This document shows, in pieces, positions 1-11,437 of a DNA stretch of 64,000 nt. The DNA lies in contig JARFXM010000011.1 of NCBI GenBank assembly GCA_029532625.1, positions 1,922,001 through 1,986,000 of the forward strand, read 5' to 3'. Position numbers and translations under genes: made by a program. The notes below the pieces were generated by a model. The model saw only the letters and a program-made list of their open reading frames with translations. It did not search any database and was not told where the DNA came from. The stretch comes from Lomentospora prolificans. Its lineage: Eukaryota > Ascomycota > Sordariomycetes > Microascales > Microascaceae. Position 1 is the stretch's first letter. The number at the start of each line of letters is the position of its first letter.

Positions 1-599
1 CGTAGGAGTGGAGATTACGATCGCTACGATGCCGACCCGCAGTTGATTACGGACGATTTTGCGGGCATGAAGCTGGCATCGGATGGAAGTACGTATAAAC
101 CCTCACCTTTTGTCTTTCCCCCCTTATGCGCCTAGATGACAATAGTCTCTAACACGCATTCATAGCTCCTATCCGGGACCCCAGGCCACTCGCGAACCCG
201 AACCTCTTTAAGCCTCCTCCGCCGTCCAAGTCCCCGAAGCCCAACGACGGTCGTAGGGTAGCTTTCAGAGACGAAACGGAGGAGATCGATGCGTACACCT
301 CGTCACCTAAGCTCGGCGCGCGGGATTCGGCCACCCCACCGGGCAACAAACAGAGCAAGTGGCAACCCCTCTCAGCCGTTGAGCCCAGTCCCATTACGGA
401 CAACGACCCGTTTAGTCTCGGAGACAGCGAAGATGAGAAGGAGGTCAAGGACAAGACGACGACAGGCGCTGGCGCTGGGTCCAGCTCGAAGGATACCAAG
501 GACGACGACGCTGAGAGGCTGCGGAAGGCGGCGGCTGAGGCCATGGCTGACAGCCTCGTGGACGATAAGTCAAAGACTGATACTGGATTAAAGAGCTGA
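1..599 (+). CDS. 3' end of an acidic, disordered-tail protein (possibly LSB5-like)
   Basis: Partial gene entering from the left edge. An open frame runs from base 1 to 88. A GT-AG intron at 89-165 has the branch-like sequence CTAAC near 150, and the second exon at 166-599 ends in TGA. The visible 173 or so residues are hydrophilic and proline- and acid-rich, with the phrases RRVAFRDETEEID, KQSKWQPLS and DPFSLGDSEDEKE, and no membrane segment or folded domain. The tail looks like the disordered C-terminus of an endocytic or actin adaptor. I have a weak impression of the fungal LSB5 (VHS/GAT, Las17-binding) tail but cannot confirm it without the missing N-terminus. The reading frame and intron are well supported; the family name is a guess. 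Confidence 0.6.
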
Positions 600-3500
600 A
601 CGGGTTGATGGAAGTGGCAAGGAATTTTTTTTTCTTGGTTAGGCGAGAAGGAAAGAAGGACACTATTACGTGATGGAGCGAGGCTAAGGGAAGCTAGAAG
701 GAAAAAGATGGAACGTTGGAGCCCGAGTATGTATACGTGGTCGAGTTGCCCCATTAGCACATATACGGGTGGGTTCAGTGTAGCCGGCACGGCAGATATG
801 CTTAAAACCACGTAGCGTAATCATTTCGCAAACCTGGAAAACGGGCCACAAGCCATGAAGTATGAAGCCCTATTGTTTCTTCTTGCCAGAGGTACAGAGG
901 TATCAGGGGGTCGATGGTCAGATGTCCATCCTGGGTAGAAAAAGCGTGCAAGTCAAAGGGCGTACCACGGGCTCATCTCCACGAAAGATGAAACAATGCA
1001 GACAGGTATATAGAACAGCAGGCCGTTTTACCTTGGTGGGAATATCACCTCCGGGCCTTGTTAGTTGGTACTACAATGGGGGCAGACAAGGCAGACGAGT
1101 GAGCACGTGGTCAAATAAGGGGATGTGAGGAAGCCCGACCGGGAGCGAAGGAAGCGAGCGATGGAGGTTTAGACGACAATGGACCGGGAGTGGAGTGGGT
1201 TCAGATGTTTTTGCAAACTAGCTCGGCTGTTTTCTCTCTCGGGGAGAAAGGGCGGAACGCACACTGGAAACCACGAGCCTAAGCTCGGTTAGAGAAGTAG
1301 AACTAGTCTGGCGAGACTTGGGGGTGTGTGTCTGTACGGAATCCATACACATGTGAGCGTCGCGTGGATGTGAAAGTGTCTGCTGTGTTCGTGTGCGCAA
1401 GTGTACAGTCGAGGATATCTCCGCAGAAGGAAAGGGCGTTAGTGTCTGCTCATGATATTTAGGGGACTTTTTGGCTTGTTTTCCCTTCTTCATTTCGGGT
1501 TGTAGTCACGCCGTCGATAGGTGCGGTAAAAGGGTATGTTCCGCAGTTCGCGATCCGAGAGCAATTGTCGCGGTTAGCCTTGTGTGGGCTGTCAATTAGG
1601 AGGGGCCGCTCCAGCGGAAACAAAACCCGAATAGAGCATCCGTGTCATTGGAACGATGGTGCTGGGTTCCAGAAGTATACTCTAGAACAACATAGTGAAA
1701 AACATGTTGAAGTCGTTGAGAGCTACTGAAGTTGAGAATATTGTCGCCATTGCCATGCAGATCATTGACCCTAAGGGAGGATGGGACCCCGCATCACGAC
1801 CCCGCTACACGATGAAGAGTGCGAGATTGTAATCAATCAGGGACAGAAGCGGGGAGCAGAAGAGAGAGGCCCCCTTTTCAGGGCCCATTTCTGGAAACTA
1901 CTGCTCTGTGGATTAGATGCGACATGAACCCACGGCCAATGGGGGCATAGGTCGGAGGAGCAAAGTGGCGATTGCTCGAGTAGGAAAGGCATGAGAAGAC
2001 ATGTGGTCTGGATACTAGTGTCGTGTGAACCGAAAAGAAAGGTTAATACAAAGCGCTGTTATTGCGAAATTCGCACTTGCCCTGCTTGCTTCGGGGCATC
2101 AACATGCACGGTTGGAAGCAAGAGATGTAGCTTTGCGTGGCTTCTCAGCCTCGTCCGTAGCGTGTCGATGGAACACGAGGTCGGATTTGAGCATGTCATT
2201 GGATGGAGGTTCGAGGTGAGGGGGGAGGGGTGTATTCTTAGTCTGTGGTTCATCTGGAATAGGCGCCAGCAGGCGTTCGAGGGAGCTTGGAGGTATTTGG
2301 GGTGGGTTTTGAATAATTTTTTTCAGTTGGCAGTGCTGCGGGCCAAACCAAGGGGAGCGGACATAGGGGAAGTCGAGGAGTGGGAACGGGCAGGAGAGAC
2401 TAGGCCGGGATAGGTATCGTGGGGAAGGGTGTGGGATATCCCGGGTCTGCAAGATGGGGCCGCACTGTGGCACACGAGGGTGTTGAGCAGGTCGTGCCGG
2501 TGGAAGAAGAGAATCAAACTCGTCGATGCATGGAAGAACCGGTCGTAGCAGTTGTGGGTTCAAGCTTTTGCGCGCCGCTCGTGCGAGTCGTCCACGGAGG
2601 TCTAGGGCCTTATCCTTGTCCATTGTGGGTGCGTTGGTTAGGTATCTAGGGCTGCAATGCGTGCAATGCGTGCAATGCATCGCTCCTCGTTCAGCTATTA
2701 TTCGTTGGATGGAATCGCCAAGTGGTGGAATTGATTGCCTTACTTGGGAGGTGAAGAGTGGGGATGGGGATTTGAGGTCGGGGCACGTCGAGCCGAGCTG
2801 GCACGGGGGGGGATCCATGCTTGCCAAGACTTGCCAGATCGTAGGGCATGGCATGGAAGAGCTCAAAGTTGCTTTAGCGAGTGACGTAAATCGCGAACCT
2901 GAAAAAAGTTGACAGCTTGGAAGGTCAGCAGTAACACTGCATCTTGGGCACACGACACAAACGACAATGCGCTAAAGAGCAGGTGCGTGCTGAGCACGGC
3001 TTGCACTGGTGCCATTGGAGAGATTGGCAAGTCGCCAATCACTCGCACCAAATTGGTGGGCCAGACAGGCACATGCCGCTCTCTTGCCCGGTTCTCGTGG
3101 TTTTGTATTTCTTGCGCGCAATTTCGAAGCGAGCCCGTTTATACTTGGGGAGTGGTTGCTTGGCAGCTCCCGAGTCGGCATTGTCGGGGCCGATGAACTC
3201 ACCCGCCGAATCATCGCCGCGCCGTCTCCGTTCCGAAGGAAAGGATTGTTTGAAGTTGGGGGTTGTCAATGTTTGAACGAGGGGTCTCTTGCCAAGCTCA
3301 CCACGATATAACCGCCAGGCTTGACGCCACCTAGACATCGCATCCGTCGCTAAGGGTAGGGGGTATCGGAGGCATTCACGGACTACCCAAAATTAGTTAC
3401 AATCTGCTAGCTGGTGTGGACATTGTTCATGGCTGACCCTGCATCTGCCGGCAATATTGGAGCCAAAGAATCAATGCCGCTAAAGAATCGGTCTCCCCCC

Positions 3501-4400
3501 ACACTTGTTCGTACTTGGTCAACCTTGGGATATGATGGAACCGATGTAAGTGGGTGTTGGCCCGGTGCGGAAATGGGGTTGCAGAACGAAGAGTAGCGAG
3601 GGCGCTAGGCAGGGTTCTCTGGATCAGTCAATGTCGTCAGCCAGAACAAAACGATACCAACGCCTACGAATATTAGATCCGGGTAGGTATATTGATGGAT
3701 CCTGATCATTCGCGATATGGTGTCGGGGGAATTGCCAGCTGGGCCAGCTCGGTGAATCTACGGATAGCCAACAACTAACGGTGAGGTGGCTGGCTATTGC
3801 CAAATAAGCCCGTTTATCCCACCAAGCCACTAGAAAGGCCCTTGAGCAGAGTCTGGAACGCCAGCTGGAGATCCGCCTGCTAGAGGATCAGTGAACGGGG
3901 TACTCATTCTCACGTAATTACTAGTATCAAACATCGCGTACTATTTGTACCTACATGAAGTACGAGCACGCTATTTTAAAGTTGTCGTTGGCCGTAAGGG
4001 TTGCACTTGCACTGGAACCATCAATATGGGCCTGAATGAGCCGGATACCCCCACCAGGGCCTCTGCGTCGGTCCTGGATGTTGTTAGGTCGAGATGACTT
4101 GGACCAGCAGGACCGCCAGTCAAGCCACATGCAGTCTCTGGTGCTGAGCGGTGGTGGATGCGTTAGGTGGATACAGCCAGCAAGGAGCCCCGGGTGGTGT
4201 ACTTTTGGTGAGCACTCAGTACACCCCTCCTCTGGGAGATCACTTGTATCGATACAACCTCGCGAAAAAAACGGGGGTAACCGAAGGGTGCCTTTCGTGC
4301 GAAGTCCAGGTTAATATATACTTCATCGCACCTTGAGTTAGGACGGAGCCCTCACCTCTTATCAAGCATTAGCGCAGATTTGTCACTAGGTGCTAGGCTG
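600..4400. other. Gene-poor intergenic region
   Basis: No convincing gene was found here. The open frames lack codon bias, splice context or recognisable motifs; the longest is a 284-codon frame on the minus strand at 2099-2953. The DNA is not AT-rich, so it does not look like RIP-mutated repeat DNA. A short tandem repeat (three copies of GTGCAATGC-like units) lies near 2653-2680. A CACGTG hexamer is present at 1104-1109. Confidence 0.5.
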
Positions 4401-5550
4401 TGCTGCGCCCAAACGCCCTGCAGTGCTCGACTTTATAGGTACACCAAGGCGCTAAAAGGCAAGCACGAGTGACTCGACGTCGGGAAGAAAAAAAACCCTA
4501 CTCGCTCGCTCCTATCAAGCTCCAGCATCTGCTCTCCTGGAACTTCACCCCGCCAATGCGCTCGTGAGGTCATGATAATTCACTTTCCTACAACGAAGTC
4601 ATCTCGAGACTCGTCTGCCTCGCTAGAATCTTCTTGATATTATTTCAACCTGCTCACTCGGTCTGGGTATGCTACACTTCCGCCTCTCGCAAGATCCCCA
4701 CTGTGCCTGCAGCTTCGTCCTATTAACGTGAGTAGCTTCACCTTCCCCCTACGAAAGAACTCATATCCTCGCGGGGCCTGGTCCGACCGAGCTTCCACAT
4801 TCACATACCGAGGCGGCGTCTTGGCCAACTCGCAGTTCTTCTTTTGCAGCTCCCCTTCCTCCTGATCCCTGCCCGCTGACGCTCTTGAACTCGCAGCTGA
4901 ACGAACCACATCTACAGCTTCTTCTCCTGCCCAAGTCCCGCTGGGCTCGGTCCGTGTCTCCCTACATAGTGACCGACCAGCGAACTGTGCAGCTCGACTG
5001 TCCCTAGTCGGCGTTGACAGAACCGGCGATTCGTTTCCCGGTTGATCACCCCCCACCCCCGGGGACCTCCTGGTTTTCCCCTCCACTGAGCTCGAGGACT
5101 CGGCTCACTTGTAAGCGCCACCCGGTCCTTCCCTAGCCAATGCAATTTCTTCTAAATTCCCTCCTCCCCTCTATCCTGGGCGCAAGCCGTTACACTTTCA
5201 CGAGTCTTCTGCATCTTGTGCTTTCACAGTCGACTTCGCGAGCTTGCGCTACCACCTCCTCCTCTTTCATCATCTCCTTCTACTCGAGACTTGCTCGTCT
5301 AAGCCTCACCTGTTTCTAGGTTAAGCCGTGCTCGTCTTGTTCTGATACGCGCAATGATGATGGAGTGTTGCTCTCGCTCGCATCTCTGAGATCTCATTAC
5401 AGTGAGTTCCTAGCTTTTCTCTGGCGCCGTGTCCCTTTCTCTCTGCCTTCCTTTCCTCGTTGCTTCTTCTCCGCCTTGCCATCCTGCCACCCTGTGAGTG
5501 CATGGACAATTGGACATAGCTCCTCTTCTCCACAAGCACGATTCGTTGCA

Positions 5551-5575
5551 CCCCCCCCCCCCCCCCCCCCCCCCC
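5551..5575. repeat. Homopolymer tract C25
   Basis: Twenty-five consecutive C residues lie on the plus strand within the pyrimidine-rich region upstream of nuc-2. The complementary strand is G25, able in principle to form G-quadruplex or triplex structures. Length is prone to sequencing and replication error. Confidence 0.95.
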
Positions 5576-6086
5576 TCTTCCTCCTCTCGCTCCCTCTCTC
5601 CACCCATTGTCCATATCTGTCTACCCGTGCTCGGGTCTTCTTCGTCGCCTTTCCTCTGCGCTGAGGAGGACGTGCTTCACTTCTCCTGCCTTCGCCCCCA
5701 ATATAAATCAAGTAACCGAGCCCGCGGAACCCCCACACCTGCCGCATGTTGGGGGTGTACCTACACACTGAGCCTAAGCCCCTTCATATGGATGGCACAG
5801 TCGCCCGCTCTCATATCAGTTACTCTATTCCAAGTAACTAGCCCTCTCCCTCGCTCTCTCCCAACTTGCTTCCACCATCCCGATAGGATTTGCGCTATCA
5901 TCAAGTTACATCTCATCCAGCCATCTACTTGTTTGTGACTCTTTCTAATCGACTTCGTTTTGTTATCAGCGTCAGATCTACCTCAGCATCTACGGATTCC
6001 TCGACGCAAGGCCGCCACACCTTTCATCTGCTGTCAATTGTAACCCTGGCAAGGTGCTGTAGCCCTACGAGCAGCCGACGTCCCAC

Positions 6087-6092
6087 CACGTG
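6087..6092. promoter_or_regulatory. CACGTG E-box (candidate NUC-1/Pho4-type site)
   Basis: A perfect CACGTG palindrome lies about 355 bp upstream of the nuc-2 start codon. Established knowledge: Pho4 of yeast and NUC-1 of Neurospora bind CACGTG at phosphate-regulated promoters, and yeast PHO81 is itself Pho4-regulated. A feedback role here is inference; a 6-base motif also occurs by chance. Confidence 0.3.
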
Positions 6093-6445
6093 CCTGCGAC
6101 TGACCACGACCGTGGTGCTCTTCCCGAAAGCACGCGTTTCTGCAGAGGGAGGCACCTCCTTCATCCTATCTCCAGTTACACCGGGACACCCCTTCCACAC
6201 CAACCTTCTGGGTCAGCCTTTGTCTACCCTAACCGCCGATCTGCGTACTCCCAGTGCAGTACTACCGGTATCCCCGCATCCGCAGCTTGCCGCCCTTGTC
6301 TTCGCCCTCCTCAGTTCTTTTCTCCTCTTGTCACATTCTAGTGACGTGTGACGTCGGGCTTGCGTTCTCTGGAATCCTCCGTCCTGCTTCAATTAGGGGC
6401 AGTTTCCGTACCTTCTGTGGGGCCTAAAGGCCGCCGACCTGCAAA

Positions 6446-9400
6446 ATGTACTATCACCAAAGAGCCCCAAACCCAAAATGAAAAGCGCCCGCTCCAATCT
6501 TTCATGTAGCTAATGCCCGTTTAGGAAGTTTGGCAAGCATATTCAGAAGCGCCAGCTCGAGGTGCCCGAGTACGCCGCGAGTTTCGTAAACTACAAGGCA
6601 CTCAAAAAGGTATGAACACCCCCGCTCCTCCCCTCCCCTCCCCAACACGGGACTTACTTTACCCCTGCCCTTACGTCCCCCGTCCGGTGCTTAGCTGTCA
6701 CATTCGGAAATGGTATCTCGGGGCGACGGTCGTATGGACTCGTGTGACTTGCAAAAGCCCTGCGTCCATAATCCTGTCGCATGGCAAGGCAAAAGCCGTC
6801 TGGGCTAGGAGCCGTATCTACCCAAGCAGGCTTGCTCTTGACTATCCGTGACCAGAGGAGCTCCGTTCTGTGGCCAGTCGACCCATACAGCTGACCACTT
6901 GCTAACGACGCCACCATCCTCCGCAGCTCATCAAGAAATTGTCAGCGACACCGACGCTGAGTACCCTCAATGATTTTCAACGCCCCTCCACACCCCTCGA
7001 TCCCCAGGCCGCGCTTCAGGCGAATAAGGCTACTTTCTTTTTCCAGCTGGTATGAATGCGAATATGAACGATGACAATGAGCTCTGCAACTGGAAGCATA
7101 CTGACACCGCAACAGGAACGAGAGCTTGAGAAAGTCAATGCGTTCTACTTGCAAAAAGAGGCAGAGGTAAGTTGGCAGCCTATCACAGGCTAGGCTTTCT
7201 TTCCTAACCCACTCATTCGGTGTTACTAATCTAAATGGTGGTGGTGTAGCTCAAAGTGAGGTTAAAAACCTTGCTTGACAAAAAGAAGGCTCTACAATCG
7301 CGACCTCCTGGAAACGCCCGAAGATCTGCCAAGTTTGCCGCTCTCGAAGAGGGTTTCCAGCAGTTCGCAACTGACCTAAACAAGCTACAGCAGTTCGTCG
7401 AAGTCAATGGCACGGCGTTCTCCAAGATTCTCAAGAAGTGGGACAAGACGTCCAAGTCCAAGACGAAAGAGCTCTACCTCTCTAGAGCCGTCGAAGTCCA
7501 ACCTTTTTTCAACCCGATCGTCATCAGCGAGCTTTCGGATCAGGCGACAACCAGCTTACAAGAGCTTGGTGCCTGGGCCGAAGGTGATCACGTTGGTCTC
7601 GATACTCGACAAGAACACGTCGTCACCAGCCAGCATATACCTGGTGCTGACGACGGGGATGTCGACTTTATTCTCCTCGACACGACCGTGACAGGCAATG
7701 TGGAGTCGCTCAAGGACTTGCTGACCCGTATGAAGGCTGCTAGCGACGAATCCGGTAGCGATGGCATCCCGCTTGGCGATCGTGTGACTCGCACTTTCCT
7801 AGCAGCTATTCACGAAGCACCCGAGAATACGCTGAGCATCCTTCTCGAGTCTGGACTTGTCGATATTCAGTCTGAGGATGATATTAACGAGAGGAATTGC
7901 CTTCACCAGGCCGCAATATATGGAAAGCCTTTTGTATTGATGTATGGTCTTTCTAAGGGGGTTTCTGCCATTAGAACCGACGTCTATGGAAGGGTTCCCC
8001 TACATTATGCGAGCATGCACGGATGGCTAGACATGCTAGATGCTCTATTGGAGGGTGAGTGACTGTTTGGGTGGCCGAGGAGAGGTAGGGGGCTGGCGCC
8101 CCCGACCGGTTCCTACATGCGAAAATTATCTTGCTGACCGTGAAGGTGTAGCGAACTCCCAAACACTGGATCTCAAAGACCATGACAACTTCACACCGTT
8201 GCTGCATGCCATTATCCACGATCGCTTTGAGTGCGTATCGAGGCTCATCTCCAAATCGGCCCGTCTCGATGCGGCATCCGAGACAGACCATGTACCCCTA
8301 AACCTAGCGTGTGAGCGAGGGTCGTTGCGTGTGGTGGAACTCCTCCTTGAAAGCGGTGTCAAGATTGTTCCTGACGCCGAAGGCTTGTATCCCCAGCATC
8401 TAGTAGCCAGGTCTGTCCGGACGCCGAAATTACTCGGTCTCCTCAAACAGTATGGAGCGAACCTTGACCAGATTGATAAACTTTACGGGTGGACTCCTCT
8501 AGTACACGCGGCTAGCGAAGGTAATGTGCCGTGCCTGGAGGCGCTCCTAGAGGCAGGCGCGGATCCTCACATTGTGGATGAGAAGGGTTTACCGGCCGTT
8601 TACTATGCTGCGTGGGAAGGCCATCTGGCATGCATGAAGCTCTTAACGCCGTACAACCAAAGGGCCCGGGCGAGCCCCTTGATGCGGCAACCGACTCAGC
8701 AGTTCAGTGGCCCGTTGGGAAACAGCAGCGGCCCGGGCCCTATGGCGCTAGACCCCGATGCCATTCCGGCTCTTGAGCTCCCTCCCCCGATTATCCCGCT
8801 CAGGAGATACGGCCATAACTTCTTGGATACTAAGACGGTGGTACAACTCAGCTTCGACGAGATTGATGAACCGGCAATGATCTTCTTCCACGATGGAAAA
8901 TACCCGGCAGCGCGTCTCACCATCTCTTCCAAGGTTTCGGACCTCATTCCCAAGAATATCATGCTCCCTTTCCAAGAAGATACCCGCCTCGTCTCTTTCC
9001 AGGTTGATAACCTCGACACATTTACGCTTGATTTTGACGTATTCCCGACTTATGGCGCTAAGGTTATTGGCAAGACTGTGGCTCTGCCAAGCACCTTCCG
9101 GGCATCTAGCTCGGGGCCTTGTTCGCTCCCACTTTTCGACCCCCGTCTCCGCGCCATTGGCCAGATCAGCTTCAGTACTCAAGTCATTAAGCCATTCCAG
9201 GGCCAGACGCTCGAGATTACTGATTTCGAAACGTACTGGAAGGCCACGAGTCAATTCGAAGAGAACACGAGCACTTTTGTTACCGGATCCAGTCTTACGG
9301 GCGATTACGTGAGGCTCTATGTACAGCACACATGCGACGGCACGCCTGTCCTTTGGCCTTCGTGGACAATTCCTTGCGGTACTCTTGATGCGCCTATATG

Positions 9401-10220
9401 CCGGCTCACGCTTGAGCAATTCAACACACTCGCCAGCGATAGCCCGGCGCGCAGACTCGTTTCCACCCTATCCTCCCGGAAACTGGACGAAATCGCTGAT
9501 GTGCACCGGATCCTAGCGACTGCCGGTATAAGATTAGTCGATGCACTTCCCCTGATCCCGCACGGCATGCATGTCAACATCCACGTTCTTTACCCCACCG
9601 AGGAGGATGAGAAGCGGTGGAGCCTTGGCCCGGTGCTCGATCTCAACTCGTTCGCGGATTCAATCCTCTCCATTGTTTTCGACCACGCCAGGGCCCAACG
9701 CGCACACTCCGCCGACGTTGTCCGCTCGATGGTGTTCAGCTCGTACAACGCGAGCCTCTGCACGGCGCTCAACTGGAAGCAGCCAAATTTCCCCGTGTTC
9801 CTATGCAACGAGCTCGGCCGGGAGGAGAGCATGCCCGCACCCAATGTCATCCAGAGCAGCGGTAGGGGCTCGACGTCGGTTAAGGAGGCGGTTCGGATCG
9901 CTACAAGCAACAACCTTATGGGCCTGATCTGCTGCTCGCGATTATTGGTATGCATTTCTTCTCTTCCCTCTTTTATTTTTTTTCTTCTAGCCTACTTTAG
10001 TTGGTTCTGTGTGACTATATGACTAACTGACCGATAGGATATGGTTCCGGCGCTCATCGACTCGATCAAGTCCCAGGGACTTGCTCTCGTTATGGACATG
10101 TCGGGCTCGCATAGTATACCGAGCCCGTTTGCAGACCCCTTTCCGCGGTTACCGGACGGCGTCGATGGCGTCTTGAAGAGTCACGGAGTTTTGCGATTTA
10201 CCGAGTCTATAGACATCTAG
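6446..10220 (+). CDS. nuc-2: NUC-2/Pho81-type SPX-ankyrin phosphate-sensing regulator
   Basis: Likely cyclin-CDK inhibitor of the phosphate-starvation pathway. In Neurospora, NUC-2 restrains the PREG-PGOV kinase so that NUC-1 can activate phosphate genes. Predicted exons are 6446-6447, 6525-6609, 6927-7049, 7116-7166, 7250-8054, 8152-9947 and 10038-10220, giving 1014 residues. The N-terminus (MKFGKHIQKRQLEVPEYA) is the classic SPX start. Basic SPX helices (LIKKLSATP, SKILKKWDK) extend to about residue 205. Ankyrin repeats cover about 300-520 (for example GWTPLVHAASEGNVPCLEAL). The C-terminal half carries the degenerate glycerophosphodiesterase-like region of Pho81 proteins. Only AT of the start codon lies in exon 1; the G comes from exon 2 after a 77-bp intron with branch CTAAT. 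Every exon junction restores the family frame, so identity is very secure. The long leader and CACGTG suggest its own regulation. Confidence 0.93.
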
Positions 10221-10361
10221 CTAGTATGCTTGCGACCGACTGACGAATATGAAAAGCAGATGGGATGGTATTTTTTGATCGGCGGTCCTATTTGATATTT
10301 TTGTTTTTCCTCTTCTTCTTGTTCTTTCCTTGTTCTTTTTTGCGTAGCTGATTCCTGCCTT

Positions 10362-10408
<47 letters not shown>

Positions 10409-10684
10409 AGTGTGGGTTTATTGTTCCTCGATTTTCCCCTCTTAATGACACGGACAATTATATATATCACGATGACGGGGTCGATGGGTGAGGTCGAAAC
10501 GAGAAAACAGGACAATAGGGAGAGCATAACGCTGAGATGGGGTTGGGTATATTCATTAAGCAATGCCGTATATAGACCGCGGAAACTCTCTCTCTTTATT
10601 AGCGAACAGCATACCTCAACGCAGTACATGAATCGCATAAAACAAAGTTACATGGAATGATATAAGTTGTATTAGTTTTAGCAC
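10221..10684. other. Convergent 3' intergenic region with T31 tract
   Basis: Spacer between nuc-2 and the convergent minus-strand gene. It holds a pure T run of 31 bases at 10377-10407, preceded by CTTTT repeats, and no coding signal. It probably contains both 3' untranslated regions. Confidence 0.6.
10377..10407. repeat. Homopolymer tract T31
   Basis: Thirty-one consecutive T residues downstream of nuc-2, flanked on the left by CTTTT units. A variable-length microsatellite is expected. Confidence 0.95.
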
Positions 10685-11437
10685 CTACGCGCCCTTGTAG
10701 TCGTACTTGAGCTCCCTGAGCTCACTCTCGGGATCCACACCGGCCATTACGATCTTGGAGGCCAGGACCAGGCCGTAGACAAGCGCGGGGAGACAGGCGA
10801 GCGAGAAAGGGAGAGAGCCTGCGGTGGCGACGAGGCCGGTGAGCACGAGTACGCTAGCCAGCGCGATGTTGAGGTACGGGAGCCACGTGAGCAGCGGCGA
10901 GTGCTCCCTCAGAGACGCGTCCAGACCTCTAAACGCGGCGGCCCTCGCCTCGCGTCCCGGTGTCCTGGCGGGGCCCGGCCGTTTCGGATCGGTGATCGGG
11001 GAAGCGGTGGCGGCCCAGGCGTTCAGGGCGGGGAAGCCGGTGTCCTCGGGGCGGAGGGCGTAGACGAGGAAGGAGGTGGCGAGGAGAGATTTGAGGGCGA
11101 TGAGGCGGATGAGGAGGGTTAGGGAAGGGGTGACGAGGTAGGGGGAGGGTTGAGAGGAGGGGGAGGGCGAGGAGGAGGTGGCGGAAGGTTTTGTTTTGTG
11201 ACGAGTTTTTTTTGGGAAAGAGTTTGAATTAGAGATTCTTGTTCTATAGAGAGAGAGAGAGCCGGTGGGCCCATGGTTAGTATCGGTATGTGAAGCGTTG
11301 GAGAGAGAGGGTGGGGAAAAAGAAGGGGAGGAAGCTAGCTTGCCTTGTTCGTCTATGGCGGATGGGAGAGAGTCGGTATCGTCATCGTGGTAGGTGAAGG
11401 GTTTGCGTAGGCGGGCGGTTATATGTTCTGATTCCAT
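10685..11437 (-). CDS. Conserved-looking fungal membrane protein, function unknown
   Basis: Single-exon frame. I start it at MESEHITARLRK (250 residues), because upstream codons in the same frame are low-complexity proline/lysine sequence. Residues 1-95 are hydrophilic and serine-rich. A hydrophobic segment lies at about 103-127, and a second hydrophobic stretch at about 184-231 probably forms two membrane helices. The protein ends in an acidic-then-basic tail (DPESELRELKYDYKGA). The whole looks like a small multi-pass membrane protein of the endomembrane system. I do not recognise a named family. It is convergent with nuc-2 and divergent from COA1. No intron is needed. Confidence that it is a real gene is good; nothing is claimed about function. 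Confidence 0.7.
   Translation of the reverse strand: MESEHITARLRKPFTYHDDDTDSLPSAIDEQGKLASSPSFSPPSLSNASHTDTNHGPTGSLSLYRTRISNSNSFPKKTRHKTKPSATSSSPSPSSQPSPYLVTPSLTLLIRLIALKSLLATSFLVYALRPEDTGFPALNAWAATASPITDPKRPGPARTPGREARAAAFRGLDASLREHSPLLTWLPYLNIALASVLVLTGLVATAGSLPFSLACLPALVYGLVLASKIVMAGVDPESELRELKYDYKGA

Larger units (their letters stand above)
4401..6445 (+). other. Pyrimidine-rich upstream region / probable long 5' leader of nuc-2
   Basis: From about 4500 the plus strand becomes rich in C and T, as is typical of promoters and long 5' leaders of highly regulated fungal genes. It contains a 25-base C tract at 5551-5575 and a CACGTG at 6087-6092. Several short ATG-initiated frames (for example at 5498, 5890 and 6090) would be upstream ORFs if this is transcribed. 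No protein family is recognisable. The transcription start cannot be placed from sequence. Confidence 0.45.

Noticed and set aside
2099..2953. 284-codon minus-strand open frame
   Set aside because: No start context, codon bias, motif or intron structure. It includes a repeat-derived CTHCTHC stretch and is matched by equally long frames on the other strand; treated as chance.
600..6445. RIP-mutated transposon relic in the left gene-poor region
   Set aside because: The DNA is not AT-rich and lacks the TpA excess and paired repeats expected of RIP.
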